A stretch of DNA of 5,694 bases from Promethearchaeota archaeon (GTDB lineage: Archaea; Asgardarchaeota; Lokiarchaeia; Sigynarchaeales; SOKP01): positions 1-5,694 of the forward strand of contig WJIN01000118.1 in assembly GCA_014730295.1 (NCBI GenBank), written 5' to 3'. Both the position numbers and the translations under genes were made by a program. Below the pieces are notes generated by a model. That model was not told the DNA's origin and ran no database searches. It worked only from the letters and a program-made list of their open reading frames with translations. Below, piece after piece: positions 1 through 5,694 of the stretch (position 1 is its first letter; each line of letters starts with the position of its first letter).

Positions 1-1915
1 ATAAATATTGGTGGTTCTTTTCCAATTTAACTTGACGAGCATATGCATGCGCTTTTAATGGATTTACATTAGAACTCGCAAGATGCCCATTAACTGATAT
101 ATTAGGTTCTAAATTCTTAGTTAAAGCATCAATAGCTGTCAATACATTTAATCTCCCATAACCTTCATGTATATCGGTTAATCCCGCCCTATCTGTTAAG
201 TTTATCAGATTTAGATATCTCCTTGGAGAATATTGCGCTTGTCCTTCATTAATGTCCGTATTTGGATTATCTTCTCTAATAGAAAGAGTTTCTGTAGCAG
301 TCATTAAAACCATTGCTTTTAAAATGTTAACTTTATTCTTTAAATCCCCTATGTTCCATTGATTCCAATTATTCCATTTCGCTTCAACTAATAAATTTAA
401 TACACCACTTACAAGAGCTGCGGAAATGGATGTTCCATACATTACAGTAGTTTTATTTGAATTTGCGTCAGCACTAATAATTGATCTATGTTCTGCTAAC
501 TGAGATCCACCAGGGGCAACAATATCTGGTTTAATTACATCATTTCCAATATTTTTACCCATACTACTATAAAAGGTAACCTCATCGTTATCATTAATCG
601 CTCCTACAACGATTGCATTCTTATTTTCTGCAATCGTGTTTAAAGAATTGGAAGTCTGAACACCATAATTACCAGCTGCTATAACAACCATTATCCCACT
701 TTCAATAACTTCATCTATAACATTTAAAATTGCATTATTATCTTCCCCTAATGTCGCAATACTTAGACATGTGCTTATAATGTGATGATTAGTTCTATTT
801 TCGATAACACTTTCCAATCCAGATATTAAATCGGACATAAATCCTTTTGCTGATTCGTTAAGAATTTTATAATTTACCAGTTTAGTTCGATTTGCAATTC
901 CGGTATACCTTTGAAAATTCTTAACATAACTTTCTGGAAAGAAATCTCCATTCAACTTAAATCTAAATTTTGGATCTTTATTTAATTCTTTATGGTATTT
1001 GATAAATACATCATATATTCCAGTTTCCTCCTCGGATATGGTATAATTGATACTTTTCCAAACACTGTCTGTTAAATTTGAAGAATTGACTAGATCTCCT
1101 TCATAATAAAGCTCAACCCAAAATTTATCAATTCCATCAGTTATTTCATTCCATGAGGAATTAATATAGAAATGTGAGTCTGACTGGGATAGGTTTAAAG
1201 TACAAATTTTAATTGAAAAATTACCTGGATAAATATCATTTCCAAAGAATTCAGAATGTGTGTAATTCTTTAAGAATACCAAATCACTTGATTCAGTGGA
1301 GTTATATGAAGTAATTCCAGTTCCACTAATTACAGAAGAAATAAATGTTCCATGTCCATTTACATCAGTCATCATACCTCCATTTAATATATCCTCCCAG
1401 GCTATGGTCTTATTTTTAAGATACGGATTAGAAATATTGACACCTGTATCTAAAACTGCAATTGAAGAATTAGTATCTCCCTTATATCCGTCAATATTCC
1501 AACTTGAATTAATAGCTCCTGTTTGATATGCGGCATAATTCATTTGTGCTTCTATAATTTCATCGCTTTCGATAAATGCATTTGGAAATTCAAGATAAAA
1601 ATCAGTTTTATTTTGTTCAATTGGCATAAATCCGGAAAATCCCGAAAATGAATTGAAAACATTATTATTCCATCTTTTTTTAATTGTTCCCCCATAATAT
1701 TCGAATTTTTGTTCCACTTCAATTGGATATGAAGAGCTATTGAAAGATACTATTAAATTAGGATTATATAATTCAGAGCTTTCTTTTAGCTTTAATTTGT
1801 GATCTTTGGAATCTTTATGATTAAAAATTGCATTAATGTCTATAAATAAGGAAGAAATGAAAATCGTACAAAAAATGCTCGCAATCAATATCTTCTTATG
1901 ATTCTTTTTTACCAT
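1..1915 (-). CDS. Secreted S8-family serine protease (subtilase), 3'-truncated by the window edge
   Basis: A reading frame of 638 codons without a stop runs from the ATG at 1915 to the window edge, so the C-terminus is missing. The start is well fixed: an in-frame TAG directly precedes the ATG, and a strong ribosome binding site lies 9 nt upstream. The product is an endopeptidase expected to act outside the cell. Domains: signal peptide (about 1-29), I9-like propeptide/chaperone (about 50-128), S8 catalytic domain (about 147-600), then a C-terminal domain just beginning. Catalytic residues are Asp156 (IAVLDTGVN), His188 (DVNGHGTF), oxyanion Asn416 (IAAGNYG) and Ser496 (YGTSISAA). The Asp-His spacing of 32 equals that of subtilisin. 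His to the GIANRTKLVNYKIL strand (from 339) is 151 residues instead of about 19, so a domain is inserted there. The fold closes with EGYGRLN (584-590). Deviations: CLS (383-385) replaces the usual SLG, and SAAL replaces SAPH after the nucleophile. About 19 N-X-S/T sequons occur. Family assignment is firm; the substrate is unknown. Confidence 0.96.
   Translation of the reverse strand, partial: MVKKNHKKILIASIFCTIFISSLFIDINAIFNHKDSKDHKLKLKESSELYNPNLIVSFNSSSYPIEVEQKFEYYGGTIKKRWNNNVFNSFSGFSGFMPIEQNKTDFYLEFPNAFIESDEIIEAQMNYAAYQTGAINSSWNIDGYKGDTNSSIAVLDTGVNISNPYLKNKTIAWEDILNGGMMTDVNGHGTFISSVISGTGITSYNSTESSDLVFLKNYTHSEFFGNDIYPGNFSIKICTLNLSQSDSHFYINSSWNEITDGIDKFWVELYYEGDLVNSSNLTDSVWKSINYTISEEETGIYDVFIKYHKELNKDPKFRFKLNGDFFPESYVKNFQRYTGIANRTKLVNYKILNESAKGFMSDLISGLESVIENRTNHHIISTCLSIATLGEDNNAILNVIDEVIESGIMVVIAAGNYGVQTSNSLNTIAENKNAIVVGAINDNDEVTFYSSMGKNIGNDVIKPDIVAPGGSQLAEHRSIISADANSNKTTVMYGTSISAALVSGVLNLLVEAKWNNWNQWNIGDLKNKVNILKAMVLMTATETLSIREDNPNTDINEGQAQYSPRRYLNLINLTDRAGLTDIHEGYGRLNVLTAIDALTKNLEPNISVNGHLASSNVNPLKAHAYARQVKLEKNHQYL
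908..1312 (-). other. Domain inserted inside the subtilase fold (about residues 202-337)
   Basis: About 135 residues separate the helix after the catalytic His (VISGTG, to residue 200) from the conserved cleft strand starting at Gly339. Subtilisin has only a short link there. The insert looks beta-rich, with hydrophobic alternating strands such as FSIKICTLNL, KFWVELYYEGDL, and GIYDVFIKY followed by FRFKLNG. This resembles a PPC/jelly-roll-type beta-sandwich. It holds 8 of the protein's 19 sequons (Asn205, 217, 232, 241, 252, 277, 280, 290) and one cysteine (238). The boundaries are estimated from where the S8 motifs stop and resume. The fold name is inference. Confidence 0.75.
1530..1768 (-). 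other. I9-like propeptide of the subtilase (about residues 50-128)
   Basis: Between the signal peptide and the catalytic core lies a segment of the size and pattern of a subtilase inhibitor/chaperone prodomain. It opens with a strand (LIVSF), continues with a charged helix carrying VEQKFEYYGG and a second strand with FNSFSGFSGFMP, and ends with a helix-strand region (FIESDEIIEAQMNYAA). Such prodomains normally guide folding and are removed autocatalytically near their C-terminus, which would place cleavage around residues 128-136. The assignment rests on position and pattern; sequence conservation in this domain family is low. Confidence 0.7.
1829..1915 (-). other. Predicted Sec signal peptide of the subtilase (residues 1-29)
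   Basis: A basic n-region (KKNHKK, residues 3-8) is followed by a hydrophobic stretch (ILIASIFCTIFISSLFI, residues 9-25) and a plausible signal peptidase site after Ala29 (IDINA). Cys16 lies inside the hydrophobic core and its context (SIFC) is not a convincing lipobox, so a lipoprotein is unlikely. The feature shows that the protease is exported. The exact cleavage site is inferred; uncleaved anchoring by this segment remains possible. Confidence 0.85.
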
Positions 1916-1924
1916 CTAAATATT

Positions 1925-1934
1925 CTCCTTCCTT
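1925..1934 (-). promoter_or_regulatory. Ribosome binding site of the subtilase gene
   Basis: Read on the minus strand, AAGGAAGGAG occupies 1934-1925. Its GGAG end is 9 nt from the ATG at 1915. It is the only purine-rich, G-containing block in an otherwise A/T spacer, and it pairs well with the anti-Shine-Dalgarno end of 16S rRNA. Together with the in-frame TAG at 1918-1916 it decides the start codon. Confidence 0.88.
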
Positions 1935-1947
1935 TCTTGATTTAATT

Positions 1948-1961
1948 TTAAAAGCTTTTAA
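1948..1961. repeat. 14-bp perfect palindrome in the intergenic spacer
   Basis: TTAAAAGCTTTTAA reads identically on both strands and sits between the stop codon of the large surface-protein gene and the ribosome binding site of the subtilase gene. It overlaps the possible TATA element. It has no loop and is mostly A/T, so as RNA it would form only a weak hairpin. It could be a dimeric-regulator site or, with neighbouring T runs, part of a weak terminator. Chance is also a fair explanation at this base composition. Confidence 0.25.
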
Positions 1962-1965
1962 TATA
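1957..1965 (-). promoter_or_regulatory. Possible archaeal TATA element upstream of the subtilase gene
   Basis: On the minus strand the spacer contains TATATTAAA (1965-1957). An archaeal TATA box centred near 1961 would put transcription start about 25 nt downstream, near 1935. That leaves a short leader of about 20 nt which just includes the ribosome binding site. The geometry fits, but the whole spacer is A/T-rich and such matches arise easily by chance. The gene may instead be read from an upstream operon promoter. Confidence 0.3.
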
Positions 1966-1979
1966 GATTAATTAAATAT

Positions 1980-4900
1980 TTATTTTTGTTTTTCAACTAT
2001 TTTTTTAAATTCTTCTTTTATATTAGTTTCAAAGTTCAAAATCGAATCTCTTGATTCTAAGTTCAGAATTTTAATTTCATTTCGTTCTATTTCTAATTTT
2101 TTATTTTTATATTTTCTTAAACGCCACAAGAAAATTATTCCAATAAATATTGCTAATGTTAAAGGTATTGTAATGAAAAGTTGCTGAGTTGTTGGTGGTA
2201 TAATAACCTTTATTATATTTTGATTGGAAAATGCAATACGCTTATTTAAGAAATAATAATTCATTCTCGCACTTATGAGAGATTCTATAGTTTGAACTTT
2301 TGCTCTTATGGTATAATTAACTTCAATTTCTTCTCCTGGATTTATACAATCAATTTGAAAAACTAAGGTTCCATCTACAAGCGAAAATGAATTTGAGGCA
2401 AAACTCAATTCATCATTCAATCTAAGATCTTTAACACAAATTGTGCCCGTATTTTTTATAGTTAATTTTACATTTATCAAATCCCCAATTTCAATGTTAT
2501 ATTGGCTGATTTCTTTTTTTATTGTAAAACTAATATTCCCAATAACAATCGGTTCTGAACTTATTATTTGAGTCGTTCTATCTTTAATATCTCCAATAAA
2601 ATTAATTGGAGGATAATAATATGATTTCCAATCCGTTTTATTGAGTGTTATATTAATATTTTGAATAGAATTATATTCAAGATTGGTGAAATTAAATGAA
2701 GTTGTATTATAAATTGGTTCTAAATCTCCATATCTATCTCTTGAATTAAAGCTCAATTCAGAAATATTAAAACCTATCGGGCCCATATTATGAAGATTGA
2801 GAGTTATGTTAAACAACTCGGAGATCTGAGGATTTGGATTGGAAAGATTATAATTTAGTTTTATTTGTCTAATAAATGGAAAGTTAATATTATAATCAAC
2901 TGGTGCTACATAGTAAACATCATTAGGTTGAGATGATAATCCCGTAGAATTCTCTCCATTTAATTCGTTTGTATTATTGTATTTTATTTCTACATTATTA
3001 ATTAACGCTGAATTAGGTGTATAATACGAAAAATTATATTTTCTTTTACTCTCAGGTGCTAATTCTGTTATATATTTGATTAAATTATTACTATGAATAT
3101 TAAAATCCGATGAATTTTTAATAATTCCCGGAATTGGAATGTTAATACTTACATTTTTAGCTGAACTCATTCCTATATTCTCTACTTCAATGTGATATGT
3201 ATTTAAATCACCTACTTTGGTATTATATTTATCCAAATATGTATGAGATATAATAGATGCCATTTCTTCTGTACTGAATAAAATTGAATTTGAAAATGTG
3301 GTATATCTAGTCAATTGATTTTTGGCAGTATATTGAATATTACTTTGCATTTCATAAGAATTGATATCCCTTGTTAAAAAATCTATATCAATATTATTAA
3401 TCGAAATATTAAACTCTTCTGCATCTTGCCTTGCCAACTTAAATAGGATTGTAAAGTCTCCCTCTTGACTATTTTGAAATACCCAATTAATACTATTATT
3501 ACTATTTGTTATTAAATAATTGAGAGTACTATTAGATGTAGAATTCAAATATCCATCCATATTTACAAAGACTTCTTCTTTAAAATCGAATACTTCAAAA
3601 TCAATATCAGTTAATGAATGTGTTAAATTTAATGTAAATGAAACCTGATCAAGGCTATTGTTAATCAAATCGATTTTTGTTTCATTTGAGGCTAAAAATT
3701 GTATCTCAATCGCATTTTGATCATAATAATCTTCAGAATATATGATCCAATCCTCAAAATCATTCAATAAAGCCATCTCTGGGGTGGTCCCACCATATTC
3801 TTCTCCGTATATCACCCTTGGTAATTGAAGATTCGGATTTGGGTTGTTATCAATAGTAAAGTCAATTCTATGAAAATTTGTAAACGAATCTAGATTTGAG
3901 ATTGATAAATCCTCAGAAATATATGTTATAGTTCTATTAGGTTCAAGTTTCCAATTTTCTTCATTCCACACACTATAAGGATTAATGAACGCTTCACGAA
4001 GTTCTGTTGGTGTCATCGCTAGATCTAAGAAAAAGGTTGGTAATTTAGCGAGAATATCTATAATATGATCCATTTTCTCATTATAGGGATATAAGCTGGT
4101 TATATTAAATGGATTTGGGTGGTAATAATCAGTCGCTCCATCTCCTAAACTATCAAAATTAAAAATCCGTGGATCTTTATCAAAATTAAAAAATTCTTCT
4201 AAATTGTTATATTGGTGACGATACTCATTTTTAACTTGTTTCCAAATTTCATTTCTCAAATCATCCGCATAGTTTATATTTCCTCCTTCTAAGAAAACTA
4301 AAATTTGAAAAATTGTTGGTAAATCTAAAGGAATTGGAGTGGGAGTGCCCCAAACTGTTTCATTCCCAACATTTTTGGCGGTAATATTAATATCAAATGT
4401 TCTGTATGCACCATACGATACATTATTATCAACTGGTTTACTTTTTATCACAATATTTGGTTCTGATTGAGAAACCTCATAATTGATTTTAAATTTATTC
4501 AAAGGATTTAATAATCCTGTGGGAAGAGAAGAGATACCTTGAAATCCCAAAGCTGGTAGAAAATTAATTGTATCAAACTCATCTTCTAAGTTTTTTATGT
4601 TAACAAAATTCCTCTTTATTCCTCCGAAGTCTCTCCATAACAATTGAAATGAATAATCTTCTAGGGATTCTAGATTAAATTCTACATTTAAAAGTGATAA
4701 AATAGTACCAAGTCGGTCTAAGAGGTTATTGCTTAATTCTAAGTAATTTGGTTGAATACTTAATACTTCTGAACAAATAATATCTATGTCTAATTGAGTA
4801 AGGAGTGCACCAAGAATATTAACATATATACTTTCACTCGGTTCTAATGTACTTCCTTTATATGCTAATGCATCGAATAAATTAAAGCTAAATTGCTTAT

Positions 4901-5694
4901 CTCCAATCTTTTGAATAGAACCTGGTACACCTTCATATTGTACTTCTAGAATTGTATAGTGAGCATCTTTTGCCAGAGAAAAATTACCAAGGCTATTATT
5001 GAAATTTCCAGAATCGTCTAGCGTGAATGATTCATTTAATCCAAGAAGTGGTGCTATTGAATCAATTAAATCTTGATTATCTCCTAAGACATTTGTAATC
5101 TCTGTAAATTCATTTAATTCATAATCTTCCAAATAACTTGCTCTCATGACCCCTGTGTTAAAGTCTATTTGGTCATTTCCCATACTAATACCCTCCTTAA
5201 AAAAGTCGGGATTGTTTATTAAAGCAAAAGAAAATGAAAGATGGTGATTTTTACTATAATTATTACAGCATAATCTCTCTTTATTAAACGCAGACCAATA
5301 TCCGTCATCCGGAAGATTATTTACTAGCTCCGGTATTACAATTTCCCATTCTGGGTAATACCCTACAAATGGAATAAAATGGGAATCTGAAGAATTAACT
5401 AATATGAGATCCATACTAAATTTTCTTCTTATTATTTCCAAAGCTCTTGCTGCTTTTTGGTTCACTTGATTAGTATTTAATTCCTTATCATAATAGAGAA
5501 ATCCCGAAAAAGGATTGAATGTCATATCAAATTCCTGACTCTCATCTCCACTTAGAATATACGGGTACATTTTTGGTGTTATTCCGTTGGATGCACTAAT
5601 GAAAATATTACATTTGTAGAAAGCAGGATCCATTGTATCAAATTTAGATAAAATATTGGTATCATTGGAAAATAAGGACTGTGATATTATTGAG
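1980..5694 (-). CDS. Large membrane-anchored surface protein with DUF11/CARDB-like repeats, 5'-truncated by the window edge
   Basis: The frame ends with TAA at 1982-1980 and is open to the window edge. The first ATG (5633) is preceded by 20 more in-frame codons (ending SKFDT), has no ribosome binding site and no signal peptide follows it, so it is probably internal. Numbering from that Met gives 1,217 residues. Layout: unrecognised mixed region (1-390); CARDB-like strands (392-430); helix-rich segment (about 436-558); resumed beta region (559-600); sandwich-like segment (about 655-752); Ig-like repeats (about 798-890, 916-1015, 1034-1128); transmembrane helix (1152-1170); charged tail (1171-1217). 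About 31 sequons lie before the helix and none after it, fitting an N-out, C-in surface protein. Cysteines are rare (8, 122, 123, 287, 1066, 1096). No catalytic motif was recognised. A structural, adhesive or ligand-binding role is inferred from architecture only. The subtilase gene follows after 64 bp. Confidence 0.95.
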   Translation of the reverse strand, partial: SIISQSLFSNDTNILSKFDTMDPAFYKCNIFISASNGITPKMYPYILSGDESQEFDMTFNPFSGFLYYDKELNTNQVNQKAARALEIIRRKFSMDLILVNSSDSHFIPFVGYYPEWEIVIPELVNNLPDDGYWSAFNKERLCCNNYSKNHHLSFSFALINNPDFFKEGISMGNDQIDFNTGVMRASYLEDYELNEFTEITNVLGDNQDLIDSIAPLLGLNESFTLDDSGNFNNSLGNFSLAKDAHYTILEVQYEGVPGSIQKIGDKQFSFNLFDALAYKGSTLEPSESIYVNILGALLTQLDIDIICSEVLSIQPNYLELSNNLLDRLGTILSLLNVEFNLESLEDYSFQLLWRDFGGIKRNFVNIKNLEDEFDTINFLPALGFQGISSLPTGLLNPLNKFKINYEVSQSEPNIVIKSKPVDNNVSYGAYRTFDINITAKNVGNETVWGTPTPIPLDLPTIFQILVFLEGGNINYADDLRNEIWKQVKNEYRHQYNNLEEFFNFDKDPRIFNFDSLGDGATDYYHPNPFNITSLYPYNEKMDHIIDILAKLPTFFLDLAMTPTELREAFINPYSVWNEENWKLEPNRTITYISEDLSISNLDSFTNFHRIDFTIDNNPNPNLQLPRVIYGEEYGGTTPEMALLNDFEDWIIYSEDYYDQNAIEIQFLASNETKIDLINNSLDQVSFTLNLTHSLTDIDFEVFDFKEEVFVNMDGYLNSTSNSTLNYLITNSNNSINWVFQNSQEGDFTILFKLARQDAEEFNISINNIDIDFLTRDINSYEMQSNIQYTAKNQLTRYTTFSNSILFSTEEMASIISHTYLDKYNTKVGDLNTYHIEVENIGMSSAKNVSINIPIPGIIKNSSDFNIHSNNLIKYITELAPESKRKYNFSYYTPNSALINNVEIKYNNTNELNGENSTGLSSQPNDVYYVAPVDYNINFPFIRQIKLNYNLSNPNPQISELFNITLNLHNMGPIGFNISELSFNSRDRYGDLEPIYNTTSFNFTNLEYNSIQNINITLNKTDWKSYYYPPINFIGDIKDRTTQIISSEPIVIGNISFTIKKEISQYNIEIGDLINVKLTIKNTGTICVKDLRLNDELSFASNSFSLVDGTLVFQIDCINPGEEIEVNYTIRAKVQTIESLISARMNYYFLNKRIAFSNQNIIKVIIPPTTQQLFITIPLTLAIFIGIIFLWRLRKYKNKKLEIERNEIKILNLESRDSILNFETNIKEEFKKIVEKQK
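2124..2180 (-). other. C-terminal transmembrane anchor of the surface protein (residues 1152-1170)
   Basis: A 19-residue hydrophobic stretch (LFITIPLTLAIFIGIIFLW) follows a proline-containing linker (IIPPTTQQ) and is directly followed by a basic stop-transfer cluster (RLRKYKNKK). The positive-inside rule gives an outside N-terminus and inside C-terminus. The remaining tail of about 38 residues is highly charged and probably helical (NIKEEFKKIVEKQK at the end). No sorting motif such as LPXTG or PGF-CTERM is seen, so anchoring is by the helix itself. Confidence 0.92.
2250..2534 (-). other. Membrane-proximal DUF11-like repeat (about residues 1034-1128)
   Basis: This is the best-preserved repeat. 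IGDLINVKLTIKNTGTICVK gives the opening strands and the N-x-G turn. DLRLNDEL matches the 'v.D.L' element, SLVDGTLVFQID the central strand, and INPGEEIEVNYTIRAKV the 'l.pGe...y.v.' close. Cys1066 and Cys1096 both lie in this unit, on neighbouring strands of the predicted fold, and could form a disulfide. It is followed by a short linker and the transmembrane helix. Confidence 0.75.
2589..2888 (-). other. CARDB-like repeat (about residues 916-1015)
   Basis: The unit opens with an N-terminal strand (IKLNYNLSN), continues with ISELFNITLNLHNMG, then a strand with GFNISELSFNS, and ends with YNSIQNINITLNKTDW and the YYYPPINFIGD segment. It follows the same order as the flanking repeats, with diverged sequence. 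It is especially dense in sequons, with seven within about 75 residues (930-998). Confidence 0.55.
2964..3242 (-). other. DUF11/CARDB-like repeat (about residues 798-890)
   Basis: The repeat begins with VGDLNTYHIEVENIG, the standard 'vGd..ty.i.v.N.G' opening of DUF11/COG1361-type archaeal surface repeats. It continues with a strand carrying KNVSINIPIP, a middle strand, the ELAPES turn and a closing strand with KYNFSYYTP, then VEIKYNN. Such Ig-fold units usually space functional domains away from the membrane. Family-level assignment is likely; the exact Pfam model is uncertain. Confidence 0.65.
3378..3671 (-). other. Beta-sandwich-like (PPC/jelly-roll-type) segment of the surface protein (about residues 655-752)
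   Basis: Alternating hydrophobic strands occur in an order typical of small carbohydrate- or protease-associated sandwiches: VSFTLNLTHS, IDFEVFDF, VFVNMDGYL, INWVFQNSQEGDFTILFKLA. The closing Gly-Asp-Phe-Thr-Ile strand recalls the G-x-Y-x-[VIL] end strand of PPC domains. Five sequons lie in the segment itself. The fold is inferred from pattern; no binding residues can be named. Confidence 0.4.
3834..4460 (-). other. CARDB/DUF11-like unit apparently split by a helix-rich insert (residues 392-600)
   Basis: Residues 392-430 look like the first strands of an Ig-type archaeal surface repeat, with FDINITAKNVGNETVWG matching the usual strand, N-x-G turn, strand pattern. The second-half hallmark (a strand, then L-x-P-G/N and an alternating strand) seems to appear only at 561-595, as WKLEPNRTITYISEDL and FHRIDFTID. 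Between them lie about 120 residues rich in helix-forming and aromatic residues (RNEIWKQVKNEYRHQYNNLE, FFNFDKDPRIFNFDSLGDG, MDHIIDILAKLPTFFLDLA). This nested reading is inferred from pattern only; two separate domains are the alternative. Confidence 0.45.
4464..5693 (-). other. Unrecognised N-terminal region of the surface protein (to about residue 390)
   Basis: This region of about 410 visible residues, including the 20 upstream of Met1, matches no family I can name. It is mixed alpha/beta. Visible landmarks are a helix (NQVNQKAARALEIIRRKF) followed by a strand (MDLILVNSS), an aromatic segment (VGYYPEWEIVIPELV), adjacent cysteines Cys122-Cys123, and a leucine-rich helical part at about 275-345 (ILGALLTQLDIDI, LLDRLGTILSLL). 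It ends in a strand (KFKINYEVSQ) that leads into the CARDB-like unit. Four or five sequons suggest it is extracytoplasmic. It may hold more than one domain. Confidence 0.5.

Noticed and set aside
1296..1526. A 76-codon plus-strand reading frame
   Set aside because: It lies wholly antisense to the catalytic core of the subtilase (over the Asp and His motifs). It has no ribosome binding site of note and its product resembles no known protein; it is a shadow frame.
1868..1888. Lipobox around Cys16 of the subtilase signal peptide
   Set aside because: The residues before Cys16 are Ser-Ile-Phe, which do not fit the L-A/S-G/A-C pattern, and the hydrophobic core continues for nine residues beyond it.
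1936..1979. Intrinsic terminator after the large surface-protein gene
   Set aside because: The only inverted repeat is the loopless 14-bp A/T-rich palindrome, which would be very weak as RNA, and no clear T-run of the expected length follows on the minus strand.
5631..5633. ATG at 5633 as the true start of the large surface protein
   Set aside because: The frame stays open for 20 further codons to the window edge. No Shine-Dalgarno-like sequence precedes the ATG, and no signal peptide follows it although the protein must be exported. It is most likely an internal Met.
1..5694. CRISPR arrays, tRNA/rRNA genes, insertion sequences or phage genes
   Set aside because: Almost every base is accounted for by the two coding frames. 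I saw no evenly spaced direct repeats, no terminal inverted repeats, no transposase motifs and no tRNA-like cloverleaf in the 64-bp spacer.

Overview
The window is AT-rich (roughly 70% A+T by eye) and is coded entirely on the minus strand. It holds two long, co-oriented genes for exported proteins. Each runs off one edge of the window. Their features suggest an archaeon: a short Shine-Dalgarno leader with a possible TATA element, arginine encoded mostly by AGA/AGG, abundant ATA isoleucine codons, many N-X-S/T sequons on the exported parts, and DUF11/CARDB-type surface-protein repeats beside a secreted subtilisin. The Asn/Ile-rich composition and overall style resemble Asgard (Lokiarchaeia-like) archaea. 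That placement is inference, because no marker gene is present.

Region 5694-1980 (minus) encodes the C-terminal 1,237 or more residues of a very large type I membrane protein. The reading frame is open to the window edge, so the true start and the expected signal peptide lie outside. From N to C terminus it has: an unrecognised region of about 390 residues; a CARDB/DUF11-like strand set that appears interrupted by a helix-rich insert; a beta-sandwich-like segment; three further DUF11/CARDB-like Ig-fold repeats; one transmembrane helix; and a basic/acidic cytoplasmic tail of about 47 residues.

Region 1979-1916 is a 64-bp spacer. It carries a strong ribosome binding site (AAGGAAGGAG), a possible TATA element and a 14-bp palindrome.

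Region 1915-1 (minus) encodes a secreted S8-family serine protease (subtilase) whose 3' end is outside the window. It has a signal peptide, an I9-like propeptide and a complete Asp156/His188/Asn416/Ser496 catalytic set. A predicted beta-rich, sequon-dense domain of about 135 residues is inserted between the His motif and the following substrate-cleft strand. The subtilase fold ends near residue 600, and a C-terminal domain begins just before the window edge.

The two genes are close enough to be co-transcribed. The simplest reading is a cell-surface pair: a membrane-anchored, probably glycosylated multidomain protein and an exported protease acting in the same extracytoplasmic space. Whether they interact is not shown by the sequence.
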